Shown piece by piece: positions 30,799 through 40,943 of a stretch of 64,000 nt of DNA. Position numbers and translations under genes: made by a program. The stretch is from Paracoccus aestuarii (GTDB lineage Bacteria; Pseudomonadota; Alphaproteobacteria; Rhodobacterales; Rhodobacteraceae): assembly GCF_028553885.1 (NCBI RefSeq), contig NZ_CP067169.1, positions 2,158,385-2,222,384 on the forward strand, in the 5' to 3' direction. Within the stretch, counting starts at the first letter, position 1. Each line of letters starts with the position of its first letter. The notes beneath the pieces are model-generated. The model ran no database searches. It had not been told where the DNA came from and was given only the letters and a program-made list of their open reading frames with translations.

Positions 30799-31791
30799 AT
30801 GCTGTTCACCATCACCGTCCTGTCGGTCGCAAGCCCCATCAACGGTCATCCCAACAGCGCCGACATGGCCTTCTTCGTCCGCCGGTTCGGCGAGGTCTTC
30901 TTCGACGATCCGCAGGTCTCGCAGCTGATCATCGCCAATGACGACGATCAGCTGCGCGGCAGCCTGCCCTTTCCGGACGCGACCGGCCAGCATGTCCATC
31001 AGGACCTGCAGATCGGCCAGACCACCATCGCGGCGGGAACCCGGATCGACCTGGTCAGCGGATCGGTGTTGCAGGACGAGGACGGGGACAGCTTCATTGT
31101 CATCTTCCCCTATGCCTTCGACCCGACCCGCCTGCCATGGGAGGGCACGCCCCTGATCGCGGACCGGACCGCCGTCCTGGTCCTGCCCGTCGCGCGCGAG
31201 GATGGGGTCTTTCCGGTCTTCGACCCTGCCAAGCGCTTCAACTATGCGGGTGATTTCAGTGTCGGGGGCACGACCCTCTCGGTCACGATGCAGCCAAGCG
31301 CGGCCGATGACGGCCCGTGGTGCTTTGCCCATGGCACGCTGATCCACAACGATCGGGGGCTGCGCCCGGTCGAGGCGCTGCGTCCCGGCGATCTGGTCCT
31401 GGCCCGCGATGCGGGGTTCCAGCCGCTGATCTGGGTCGGGGGGCGGCACCTTTCGGCCGCCGATCTGGACCTGACGCCAAACCACCGCCCCGCGCGCCTG
31501 CTGGTCGGCCTGCCCGGCGTCACGGTGCTGCGCGATACAGCCTGCGTCACCTATCGCCACCTGCTGCTGGATAAGCATCACCTGATCCGGTCCGAAGGTG
31601 CCTGGACGGAAAGCCTGCTGCCCGGACCGATGGCGCTGCGGGCGCTCGGGCCCGTGAACCGGGCGGCGGTGCTGGCGCTGGTCGATCCGGCGCGGATGCC
31701 GCCCGCCCGGCCCCTGCCGCGCGGACATGCGCTGCGCCGGCTGGTGGATCGGCGGGCGGCCAATCCCCGCCGCCAGCCGGTCGAGGCCTAG
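30799..31791 (+). CDS. Hint-domain (Hedgehog/intein-like) protein with unrecognised N-terminal domain
   Basis: 330 residues; start after CAGGGGGAAGA. Residues 1-172 are a beta-rich acidic domain I do not recognise, with no signal peptide. From 175, WCFAHGTLIHNDRGLRPVEALRPGDLV is a Hint start with Cys175 as the candidate autoprocessing nucleophile; LTPNHRPARLLVG and YRHLLLDKHHLIRSEGAWTESLLPG are the later motifs of the alphaproteobacterial Hint_2 group. Such proteins may self-cleave, often in secreted or surface proteins. The TAG stop shares CTAG with the ftsY stop on the other strand. Confidence 0.82.
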   Translation: MLFTITVLSVASPINGHPNSADMAFFVRRFGEVFFDDPQVSQLIIANDDDQLRGSLPFPDATGQHVHQDLQIGQTTIAAGTRIDLVSGSVLQDEDGDSFIVIFPYAFDPTRLPWEGTPLIADRTAVLVLPVAREDGVFPVFDPAKRFNYAGDFSVGGTTLSVTMQPSAADDGPWCFAHGTLIHNDRGLRPVEALRPGDLVLARDAGFQPLIWVGGRHLSAADLDLTPNHRPARLLVGLPGVTVLRDTACVTYRHLLLDKHHLIRSEGAWTESLLPGPMALRALGPVNRAAVLALVDPARMPPARPLPRGHALRRLVDRRAANPRRQPVEA

Positions 31792-32844
31792 CCCGCCGCG
31801 TCCAGCCCGACCAGCGCGCGGGCGAAGTCACCGGCATCGAAGGCGTCCAGATCGTCGATCTGTTCGCCCACCCCGATCGCATGGATCGGCAGGCCGAAGC
31901 GGTCGGCCAAGGCGACCAGCACCCCGCCCCGCGCCGTGCCGTCCAGCTTGGTCATCACCAGCCCCGAGATATCGGCCAGCTTGCGGAAGGTCACGACCTG
32001 GCTCAGCGCGTTCTGGCCGGTGGTGGCGTCCAGGACCAGCAGGGTGTTGTGCGGCGCCTCGGGGTCCTTCTTGCGGATGACGCGGACGATCTTGGCCAGC
32101 TCCTCCATCAGGTCCTGGCGGTTCTGCAGCCGGCCCGCCGTGTCGATCATCAAGAGGTCCGCGCCCTCGGCCTCGGCCCGCACCATCGCGTCCCAGGCGA
32201 GGCTGGCGGGGTCGCTGCCCTGCGGCGCGACCATCACCGGCACGCCCGCGCGCTGGCCCCAGACCTGCAGCTGTTCGACCGCCGCCGCGCGGAAGGTGTC
32301 GCCCGCCGCGATCACCACCGATTTCCCCGCGGCGCGGAACTGGCTGGCCAGCTTGCCGATGGTGGTGGTCTTGCCCGCGCCGTTGACGCCCACGACAAGC
32401 ACGACCTGCGGCTTTTTCGGATAGATCGGCAGGGGGCGGGCGACCGGGGCCATGATGCGCGCGATCTCATCCGCCAGCAGGGTCTTGAGTTCCGATGACG
32501 AGACGCGCCGCCCCATCCGACCCTCGGCGATATTGGCGGTGACGCGCAGCGCGGTCTCCACGCCCAGATCGGCCTGGACCAGCATGTCCTCCAGCTCCTC
32601 CAGCATGTCGTCGTCCAAGGCGCGGCGCGGCTCCTCCGGGCGGGCGGCGGCGCCGCGACCGAAGAGGCGGCCGACCAGGCCCGGCTGGACAGGCTGGGGC
32701 GCGGGGGTCGCTGCGGGGGCGGGCATCTCCTCCCGCGGGGGGGGCGTGTTCGGCGGCGGCATCGCCCACGATATCGTCCAGCCCCGAGCCGATCTTGGAG
32801 GACGACCGCGTCAGCCGCTCGCGCAGTTTCGAGAAGAATGCCAT
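31788..32844 (-). pseudogene. ftsY: Signal recognition particle receptor FtsY, frame broken at a run of eight C/G
   Basis: The natural start is MAFFSKLRERLTRSSSKIG at 32844. After about 35 codons the frame is lost in a run of eight C (plus-strand G run near 32741-32749); removing one base joins it to REEMPAPAAT and the complete NG domain: GVNGAGKTTTIGKLA, DTFRAAAVEQL, DTAGRLQN, TKLDGTARGG and GVGEQIDDLDAFDAG. The restored protein is 351 residues. FtsY is the SRP receptor GTPase and essential, so the break is probably a sequence or assembly error. Downstream start codons in the second frame could still give an NG-only protein. Confidence 0.9.
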
Positions 32845-32929
32845 GATCAGACCTTTCCGTGTCGGCCGGACCCTACAGCCAAGCGCGGGCAAGGAAAAGC
32901 CGCCCCGTCAGGGACGGCCCGCCCCTGTT

Positions 32930-34528
<1,599 letters not shown>

Positions 34529-34537
34529 GTCAGTCCC

Positions 34538-35215
34538 TCATTCGGCCCAATGCACGGTGGCGTCGTCTAGAAAGGCCCGGATCGGCGCTTCCATCGGGTC
34601 GGATTTCTGCGCGCGGTCCAAGGCCTCGCGCTTTTCCGGGCCCATGATCAGGACATGGATGTTCAGCGCATCGGCCAGCACCGGCCGCGTCAGGGTGATG
34701 CGCGGCTCCTCGGCGCCATCGGCCCGGATGGCCATGACGGGGGGCGCGTCCGCGGCCATCGCGGCCTGCAGGTGATCGGCGCCGGGGAACAGGCTGGCCG
34801 TGTGCATGTCGTTGCCCATCCCCAGCAGCACCACCGTCAGCGGCGTCAGCGGGGCCAGCCGCTCCGACAGCGCGGCGGTCGCGTCGTCGGGCGTGGCATC
34901 CCCGGTATAGAGGTCGATATAGCTGGCCGCCGCCGCCCGGTCGCGCAGCAGATGGCGGCGCAGCAGGCGGCTGTTCGACCGCTTGTGATCGCCGTCCACC
35001 CACCGTTCGTCGCCCAGCACGACGGTGATGCGGTCCCATTCCAGATCGGCGCCCGACAGCGTCTCGAAGACCTGCACGGGCGATGTCCCCCCCGGCACGC
35101 ACAGCGTCGCACGGTCATTGCCGCGCAGATGCTGGGCCAGCTGGGACGCGATGCGGTCGGCCAGCGACAAGGCCAGCATCTCGCGGTCGGGGTATTCCTT
35201 GAATTCCATGGTCAT
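34538..35215 (-). CDS. pgl: 6-phosphogluconolactonase
   Basis: 225 residues. LCVPGGTSPVQVFETLSG, VVLGDERWVDGDHKRSNSRLLRRHLL and VVLLGMGNDMHTASLFPGAD are the DevB-type Pgl signatures. It hydrolyses 6-phosphogluconolactone made by Zwf. The start ATG at 35215 overlaps the zwf stop as ATGA; a second in-frame ATG (35209) starts MEFKEYP and is an alternative. Confidence 0.95.
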   Translation of the reverse strand: MTMEFKEYPDREMLALSLADRIASQLAQHLRGNDRATLCVPGGTSPVQVFETLSGADLEWDRITVVLGDERWVDGDHKRSNSRLLRRHLLRDRAAAASYIDLYTGDATPDDATAALSERLAPLTPLTVVLLGMGNDMHTASLFPGADHLQAAMAADAPPVMAIRADGAEEPRITLTRPVLADALNIHVLIMGPEKREALDRAQKSDPMEAPIRAFLDDATVHWAE

Positions 35216-36657
35216 GCCCTGATCTCCCTCCAACGGCGATTGTCGCGATGCATCAGGCGCAACGCCTCCTCGGGGCCCGAGGATCCGCTGTCATAGGGTT
35301 CGGGACGGCGCTTGCCCTCCTCCCAGGACTTGATGATGGGGTCGGTCCAGGCCCAGGCCGCCTCGACCTCGTCGCCGCGCATGAAGAGCGTCTGGTTGCC
35401 GCGGATGACATCCATGATCAGGCGTTCATAGGCGTCGGGCATGTCCGCGCCCTCCGGGCCCAAGGCATCGGCGAAGGACATGTCCAAGGGCACCTGCACC
35501 AGGCGCATGCCGCCCGGCCCCGGCTCCTTGATCATCACCTTGAGGTTCATGCCCTCATTGGGCTGCAGGCGGATCACCAGTTCGTTGGCCTTGGGATGGC
35601 CGCTGTCGTCGAAGATGGAATGCGGCGGCTCCTTGAAGGTGATCGCGATCTCGCTGGTCCGCGCGCGCAGCTTCTTGCCAGTGCGCAAGTAGAAGGGCGT
35701 GCCCTGCCAGCGCCAGTTCGAGATGCGGACCTTCATCGCGACATAGCTTTCGGTGCGCGAATCCGCATCGCCCGCATCGGTCAGATAATCGCTGCCCTCG
35801 CCCTGATACTGGCCGCGGACGATATCGGCGGGCTCCAGCGGCTCCAGCGCGCGGATCACCTTCAGTTTCTCGTCGCGCACCGCGTCGGGGTCGAAGTGAT
35901 AGGGCGGCTCCATCGCGATCAGGCACAGAAGCTGCATCATGTGGTTCTGGACCATGTCGCGGATCGCGCCGGACTTGTCGTAATAGCTGCCGCGCCCGGC
36001 CACGCCCACGGTCTCGGCCACGGTGATCTGGACGTGGTCCACGTATTGCGCGTTCCACAGCGGCTCGAACAGGACATTGGCAAAACGTACGGCCATCAGG
36101 TTCTGGACGGTCTCCTTGCCCAGATAATGGTCGATGCGATAAATCTGCTGTTCGGTGAAATGCTGCGCCAGCGTGGCGTTCAATGCGCGCGCGCTGGCCA
36201 GATCGCGGCCGAAAGGCTTTTCGACCACGATGCGGCTGTCGTCATCGGCGATGCCATGGCCCGCCAGACGTTCGGCGATGTCGCCGAACAGCGACGGCGC
36301 GACCGAGAAATAGAAGGCATGGACCGCGCCCGGACGCATGCGGGATTTCAGCTCCTGCCAGCCGCCCTCGCCCTTGGCGTCGATGGGGACATAGCCCAGC
36401 AGGGCCAGGAACTCGGCCAGCTGCGGGTCATCCTCGGCGGCGCCGGCATATTCGCGGATCGCCTTGGCGGCCTCGGCGCGGAAGGCGTCGTCGTCCTGAT
36501 CGGTCCGGGCGGCGCCGATGATCTGGCTGCTGGCCGGGATCTGTCCGGCGGTGAAACGCCGGAACAGGCCCGGCAGGATCTTGCGATGCGCCAGATCGCC
36601 CGTTGCACCAAAGATCACGAGGTCGAAGTCATCGACCGGAATGACGCGAGAGACCAT
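35212..36657 (-). CDS. zwf: Glucose-6-phosphate 1-dehydrogenase
   Basis: 481 residues from the ATG after AGGAGGACGGC. FGATGDLAHRKILPGLFRR is the NADP-binding motif, EKPFGRDLASARALN and RIDHYLGKETVQNLMAVRF contain substrate and catalytic His residues. First enzyme of the Entner-Doudoroff and oxidative pentose routes. A GTTAGCGATAAC operator lies 37-50 bp upstream of the start, shared with edd, pointing to joint control of the pathway. Confidence 0.97.
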   Translation of the reverse strand: MVSRVIPVDDFDLVIFGATGDLAHRKILPGLFRRFTAGQIPASSQIIGAARTDQDDDAFRAEAAKAIREYAGAAEDDPQLAEFLALLGYVPIDAKGEGGWQELKSRMRPGAVHAFYFSVAPSLFGDIAERLAGHGIADDDSRIVVEKPFGRDLASARALNATLAQHFTEQQIYRIDHYLGKETVQNLMAVRFANVLFEPLWNAQYVDHVQITVAETVGVAGRGSYYDKSGAIRDMVQNHMMQLLCLIAMEPPYHFDPDAVRDEKLKVIRALEPLEPADIVRGQYQGEGSDYLTDAGDADSRTESYVAMKVRISNWRWQGTPFYLRTGKKLRARTSEIAITFKEPPHSIFDDSGHPKANELVIRLQPNEGMNLKVMIKEPGPGGMRLVQVPLDMSFADALGPEGADMPDAYERLIMDVIRGNQTLFMRGDEVEAAWAWTDPIIKSWEEGKRRPEPYDSGSSGPEEALRLMHRDNRRWREIRA

Positions 36658-36693
36658 GCCGTCCTCCTGTTGGGTGGCGTCCGCCTTATCTCT

Positions 36694-36707
36694 TGTTAGC
36701 GATAACA
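36694..36707 (-). promoter_or_regulatory. LacI-type operator TGTTAGCGATAACA upstream of zwf
   Basis: 14-bp inverted repeat TGTTA-GCGA-TAACA. Its core GTTAGCGATAAC is repeated exactly (opposite strand) upstream of edd at 38527-38540. The form is that of a LacI/GalR-family site. In Rhodobacter sphaeroides the LacI-type regulator CceR controls Entner-Doudoroff genes; I infer a CceR-like site. Confidence 0.75.
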
Positions 36708-36717
36708 GCAATGCGGT

Positions 36718-37269
36718 TCAACCTTTCACTGCGCGGGCCAGGTCGCGGGCCAGCCGGGGCAGGCGACAGCGTTTCAGCATCTCGGGCAGGGTCATGGCGC
36801 CGCCTGCGGCCGCCGCACGCGCACGGGCCCGTTCGATCGCGGCCAGGACCGCATCGGGGCGGTCGCCATGCAGGTCCAGCAGGAAGGCGTCGGGATGGAC
36901 GGCCCGCAGGCCCAGCCCCGCCATCAGCCGCTGCGGAAAGTCGCGCAGATTGGCGGTGACCACGATCCGCGCCCGGCAGGCCAGCGCGGCCTCGACCACA
37001 TGGCGGTCGGCGGGGTCGGGAAAGTCCAGGTCGATCGCGGCCACCCCGTCGCCCGGCACCAGCGCATCGGGAAAGCGCAACCGCAGCAGCGCGACCTCGG
37101 CCCCCGCGACCTGCTGCGCCTCGGGGCCGAGACGCGCGGCGGCGCGGGTCCATTCCCCCAGGATCCGGTCGGACCAGCGCGCTTCATAAAGGCCCGCCTG
37201 CGCCAGATCGGTCAGGATCTCGCGCAGGATGGTGGGGAACAGCACATTGGCGTCCAGGACGGCGCGCAT
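36718..37269 (-). CDS. PIN-domain protein
   Basis: 183 residues. [18 protein letters not shown] gives the first catalytic Asp (6), [12 protein letters not shown] the central acidic pair, and [12 protein letters not shown] the third strand with the last Asp. PIN domains are metal-dependent RNases, often VapC toxins. No antitoxin-like small gene is adjacent: the upstream neighbour is rlmI, overlapping by one base (TGATG), and downstream is the zwf promoter. It might be a housekeeping PIN RNase or an orphan toxin. Confidence 0.8.
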   Translation of the reverse strand: MRAVLDANVLFPTILREILTDLAQAGLYEARWSDRILGEWTRAAARLGPEAQQVAGAEVALLRLRFPDALVPGDGVAAIDLDFPDPADRHVVEAALACRARIVVTANLRDFPQRLMAGLGLRAVHPDAFLLDLHGDRPDAVLAAIERARARAAAAGGAMTLPEMLKRCRLPRLARDLARAVKG

Positions 37270-38462
37270 CAGTCCAGCCGGAAGAACAGCGCCTTGAGGT
37301 ATCCCGTCTCGGCCAACTGCGGCAGGGTCGGATGGTCGGGACCCGCCTGGCCGGTATGGATCAGCACCCCGCGCCGCCCGCCGCGCCCGATGCCGCGCGC
37401 GCTGACATTGCGAAAGGCGGTCAGGTCGGCCGCATGCGAGCAGCTGCAGAGCACCAGATATCCGCCCGGCGCGACCAGCGGCGCGGCCATCTTGGCCACC
37501 CGTTCATAGGCGCGCAGGCCCTTTTCCAGCGCCGGTTTGGACGGCGCAAAGGCCGGCGGGTCGCAGACGACCACGTCGAAGGTCCGGCCCTCCTCGGCCA
37601 AGGCCTCCAGCGCGTCGAAGGCATCGGATTGGCGGATCTGCAGCCGGTCCGCGGCGCCCATGGCCACAGCCCCGCCGCGCGCCAGCTCCAGCGCGGGCGC
37701 GCTGCCGTCGATGCAAAGCGCGCTGTCGGCCCCTGCCGCCAGCCCCGCCAGGCCGAAGCCGCCCACATGGCTGAACACGTCCAGCACCGAGCCGCCATCG
37801 ACCAGCCGCTGCATGAAGGCGTGGTTCGGACGCTGGTCGAAGAACAGCCCGGTCTTCTGCCCGCCCATCAGATCGGCCAGATAGGTCGCGCCGTTCATGC
37901 GCACCTGCACGGGGGCCTCGGGGGCGGTGCCGCGGATGACCTCCAGCCGTTCCTCCAGACCCTCCAGCCCGCGCGACCGGCCCTGCCCGTTCAGCACGAC
38001 CGTGGAGACGCCCGCGACATCGATCAGCGCATCGGCGATCTGTTCCGCCATGCCGTCGGCCCAGGCGGCGTTGGGCTGGATCACGGCCGCGTCGCCGAAA
38101 CGGTCGATGACCAGGCCGGGCAGTCCGTCGGCCTCGGCATGGACCAGACGATAGAAGGGCTCGTCATAGATCCGCGCCCGCATCTGCAGCGCGCGGGTCA
38201 GCCGCGCGCGCAGCCAGTCGCCGTCGATCCGGGCGGCGGGGTCCGCATCCATGACCCGCGCGATGATCTTGCTGACCGGGTTCACCGTCACCAGAGCCAG
38301 GGGCTGGCGTTCGGCATCCTCCAGCACGGCCAGCCCGCCGGGGGGCAGCGCCTTGGTGCGCCGGTCCAGCACCGCCTCGTCGGCAAAGACCCAAGGGAAG
38401 CCGTGGCGGATCGCCTGCGGCTTGGATTTCGGGCGCAGGCGGATGACGGGGCGTTCGGTCAT
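37269..38462 (-). CDS. rlmI: Class I rRNA methyltransferase, RlmI-like (23S rRNA m5C)
   Basis: 397 residues. An N-terminal PUA domain ([24 protein letters not shown]), a middle domain with [12 protein letters not shown], and a SAM-dependent domain: [21 protein letters not shown] (SAM motif I), [18 protein letters not shown] (catalytic motif DPPxF) and [11 protein letters not shown] with the catalytic Cys. By homology it methylates a cytosine of 23S rRNA; the exact position is inferred from E. coli RlmI. Divergent from edd, sharing the 111-bp promoter gap that holds the GTTAGCGATAAC site. Confidence 0.85.
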   Translation of the reverse strand: MTERPVIRLRPKSKPQAIRHGFPWVFADEAVLDRRTKALPPGGLAVLEDAERQPLALVTVNPVSKIIARVMDADPAARIDGDWLRARLTRALQMRARIYDEPFYRLVHAEADGLPGLVIDRFGDAAVIQPNAAWADGMAEQIADALIDVAGVSTVVLNGQGRSRGLEGLEERLEVIRGTAPEAPVQVRMNGATYLADLMGGQKTGLFFDQRPNHAFMQRLVDGGSVLDVFSHVGGFGLAGLAAGADSALCIDGSAPALELARGGAVAMGAADRLQIRQSDAFDALEALAEEGRTFDVVVCDPPAFAPSKPALEKGLRAYERVAKMAAPLVAPGGYLVLCSCSHAADLTAFRNVSARGIGRGGRRGVLIHTGQAGPDHPTLPQLAETGYLKALFFRLD

Positions 38463-38526
38463 GGCAACATTCCTTTTGCCGCCGATCTGACATGCCGGCC
38501 CCCGCCATACAAGCGACCCGTTGAAC

Positions 38527-38540
38527 CGTTATCGCTAACG
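38527..38540 (+). promoter_or_regulatory. LacI-type operator upstream of edd
   Basis: CGTTATCGCTAACG, whose reverse strand reads CGTTAGCGATAACG and shares GTTAGCGATAAC with the zwf site. It ends 33 bp before the edd ATG, where a repressor would overlap the promoter. Confidence 0.75.
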
Positions 38541-38573
38541 GCATATAGTCGGGCAAAGCCAGAGGAGGCCCCG

Positions 38574-40376
38574 ATGACCCTTCATGCCAGCATCGACCGA
38601 GTGACGGACCGCATCCGCGAACGGTCCCGCGACAGCCGCGGCGCCTATCTTGCCAAGATCGCGCGCGCCGCGCAGGACGGCCCGGCCCGCGCGCATCTGT
38701 CCTGCGGCAACCAGGCCCATGCCTATGCCGCGATGGACGACAAGGCCGACATGGCCGAGACGCGCAAACCCAATATCGGCATCGTCACCGCCTATAACGA
38801 CATGCTGTCGGCGCATCAGCCCTATGAACGCTATCCCGACCTGATCCGGGCGGCGGGGCGCGCGGCGGGGGCGACGGTCCAGGTCGCGGGCGGCGTGCCC
38901 GCCATGTGCGACGGCGTGACCCAAGGCCGCCCGGGGATGGAGCTGTCGCTGTTCTCGCGCGATGTGATCGCCCTGTCGGCGGGGGTGGCGCTGTCGCATG
39001 ACTGCTTCGATTCGGCGATGTATCTGGGCGTCTGCGACAAGATCGTGCCGGGGCTGATCATGGCGGCGGCGACCTTCGGGCATATCCCGGCGGTCTTCGT
39101 GCCGGCGGGGCCCATGCCCTCGGGCCTGCCTAATGACGAGAAATCCAAGGTCCGCCAGCAATTCGCCACGGGCGAGGTCGGCCGCGACGCGCTGATGGCG
39201 GCCGAGATGGCCAGCTATCATTCCGCAGGCACCTGCACCTTCTACGGCACCGCGAACACCAACCAGATGCTGATGGAGTTCATGGGCCTGCACCTGCCCG
39301 GATCCAGCTTCGTGAACCCGAACACGCCCCTGCGCGAGGCGCTGACCGTCGCCGCCGTCCAGCGCGCCGCCGCGATCACCAATCTGGGCAACGAATACAC
39401 CCCGGCGGGCCATGTGCTGGACGAACGCGCCTTCGTGAACGGCATCGTCGGGCTGATGGCCACGGGCGGATCGACGAATCTGGTCCTGCATCTGCCCGCC
39501 ATGGCGCGGGCGGCGGGCGTGCTGCTGGACATCGAGGATTTCCACGACCTGTCCGAGGCCGTGCCGCTGATGGCGCGGGTCTATCCCAACGGGCTGGCCG
39601 ACGTGAACCATTTCCACGCCGCCGGGGGCTTGGGCTACATGCTGGGCCAGCTGCTTGATGCGGGGCTGCTGCACCCGGATGTCAAGACGATCACCGGCGG
39701 CGGGCTGGACAGCTATGTCCGCGAACCCAAGCTGGACGGCGACGCGATCCGGTGGGAGGACGGCGCGCGCGCCACGCTGAACGACCGCATCCTGCGCCCC
39801 GCCGGCGATCCCTTCGCAGCCACGGGCGGGCTGAAGCAGCTGCAGGGCAATCTGGGTCGCGGCGTCATCAAGGTCAGCGCCGTCGCCCCCGAACGCCGGG
39901 TGATCGAGGCGCCGGTCCGCATCTTCCACGACCAGGAATCGGTCAAGACGGCCTTCCGCGCGGGCGAATTCACCGGCGACACGATCGTCGTCGTCCGCTT
40001 CCAGGGGCCGCGCGCCAACGGCATGCCGGAGCTGCATTCCCTGACCCCCACCCTGGCCGTGCTGCAGGACCGGGGCCTGAAGGTCGCGCTGGTGACCGAC
40101 GGGCGCATGTCGGGCGCATCGGGCAAGGTGCCCGCCGCCATCCACATCGCCCCGGAGGCCGCCAGCGGCGGCCCCCTGGCCCGGCTGCGCGACGGCGACC
40201 TGCTGCGCCTGGATGCCGAGACCGGCCGCCTGGAATGCCTGGCCCCCGATTTCGACGATCGCGACCCCGTCCCCTTCGACGGCGGCGACAGCCAGGAGGG
40301 GCTGGGGCGCGAGCTCTTCGCCGCCTTCCGCGCCGTGGCCGGTCCCGCGACCGAGGGCGCGGGCGTGGTGGTCTGA
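38574..40376 (+). CDS. edd: 6-phosphogluconate dehydratase
   Basis: 600 residues, family length. Iron-sulfur cluster and active-site Cys motifs [33 protein letters not shown] and [19 protein letters not shown] distinguish Edd from dihydroxyacid dehydratase; [18 protein letters not shown] is the C-terminal signature. It converts 6-phosphogluconate to KDPG. Start after AGAGGAGGCCCCG. The usual partner eda (KDPG aldolase) is not adjacent nor anywhere in the window. Confidence 0.96.
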   Translation: MTLHASIDRVTDRIRERSRDSRGAYLAKIARAAQDGPARAHLSCGNQAHAYAAMDDKADMAETRKPNIGIVTAYNDMLSAHQPYERYPDLIRAAGRAAGATVQVAGGVPAMCDGVTQGRPGMELSLFSRDVIALSAGVALSHDCFDSAMYLGVCDKIVPGLIMAAATFGHIPAVFVPAGPMPSGLPNDEKSKVRQQFATGEVGRDALMAAEMASYHSAGTCTFYGTANTNQMLMEFMGLHLPGSSFVNPNTPLREALTVAAVQRAAAITNLGNEYTPAGHVLDERAFVNGIVGLMATGGSTNLVLHLPAMARAAGVLLDIEDFHDLSEAVPLMARVYPNGLADVNHFHAAGGLGYMLGQLLDAGLLHPDVKTITGGGLDSYVREPKLDGDAIRWEDGARATLNDRILRPAGDPFAATGGLKQLQGNLGRGVIKVSAVAPERRVIEAPVRIFHDQESVKTAFRAGEFTGDTIVVVRFQGPRANGMPELHSLTPTLAVLQDRGLKVALVTDGRMSGASGKVPAAIHIAPEAASGGPLARLRDGDLLRLDAETGRLECLAPDFDDRDPVPFDGGDSQEGLGRELFAAFRAVAGPATEGAGVVV

Positions 40377-40404
40377 CCCTACCGCCCCCACACGACATCG
40401 TGAC

Positions 40405-40422
40405 GGGGCGGCCCGCCGCCCC
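40405..40422 (+). terminator. GC hairpin after edd
   Basis: GGGGCGG-CCCG-CCGCCCC, a 7-bp perfect stem 28 bp after the edd stop, without a T run. Candidate terminator separating edd from the PRC-barrel gene. Confidence 0.45.
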
Positions 40423-40541
40423 TGATCGCGCTGGATAATTCCCCACAAGCCCCTTGGCTCTGCCTTCCGAGGCGGGCCTGCCCATGGAACGCGCATCGCG
40501 CCGCCACGTTGATAGGCAGAACCGCAACAGAGGAGCATGTC

Positions 40542-40838
40542 ATGGATCATGCGAACCACCAGCGCCTGAATTCGACCGAATATACCGAGGCCGTCCTGAA
40601 CGGCGCAACCGTCTATGGCCCCGGCGATGAGAAGGTCGGCACCATCTCGCACACCCATGGCACGGGCGACGCCGCCCAGGTCGTGGTCGAGGTCGGCGGC
40701 TTTCTGGGCATCGGCGCGAAATCCGTGCTGGTCCCCGTGCAGCAGCTGGACCTGATGCGCGACGAAAGCGGCACCGTCCACGCCGTCACGTCCTGGACCA
40801 AGGACAGCCTGAAGGAAATGCCGGAACACAAGCACTGA
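40542..40838 (+). CDS. PRC-barrel domain protein
   Basis: 98 residues. After MDHANHQRLNSTEYTEAVLNG comes the PRC-barrel core ATVYGPGDEKVGTISHTH ... VVVEVGGFLGIGAKSVLVPVQQLDLMRDE. Stand-alone PRC-barrels are common in alphaproteobacteria, often induced by stress; a defined role is lacking. Start after GAGGAGCATGTC. A strong terminator follows, so it is monocistronic. Confidence 0.88.
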   Translation: MDHANHQRLNSTEYTEAVLNGATVYGPGDEKVGTISHTHGTGDAAQVVVEVGGFLGIGAKSVLVPVQQLDLMRDESGTVHAVTSWTKDSLKEMPEHKH

Positions 40839-40860
40839 TCCGCGCATGACCTGATCGATG

Positions 40861-40889
40861 GGGGCCGACAGTTCGCTGTCGGCCCCTTT
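40861..40889 (+). terminator. Rho-independent terminator after PRC-barrel gene
   Basis: 11-bp perfect stem GGGGCCGACAG / CTGTCGGCCCC, TTCG tetraloop, followed by TTT, 22 bp after the stop. Confidence 0.88.
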
Positions 40890-40943
40890 CGCATGCTTGC
40901 ACCCCGCCTGCCCCCGGCCCAGACTGCCGGGCAGGAGGGTCCC

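Noticed and set aside
36718..37269. VapBC toxin-antitoxin pair.
   Set aside because: Only the PIN gene is present; neighbours are rlmI and zwf, with no antitoxin-sized gene.
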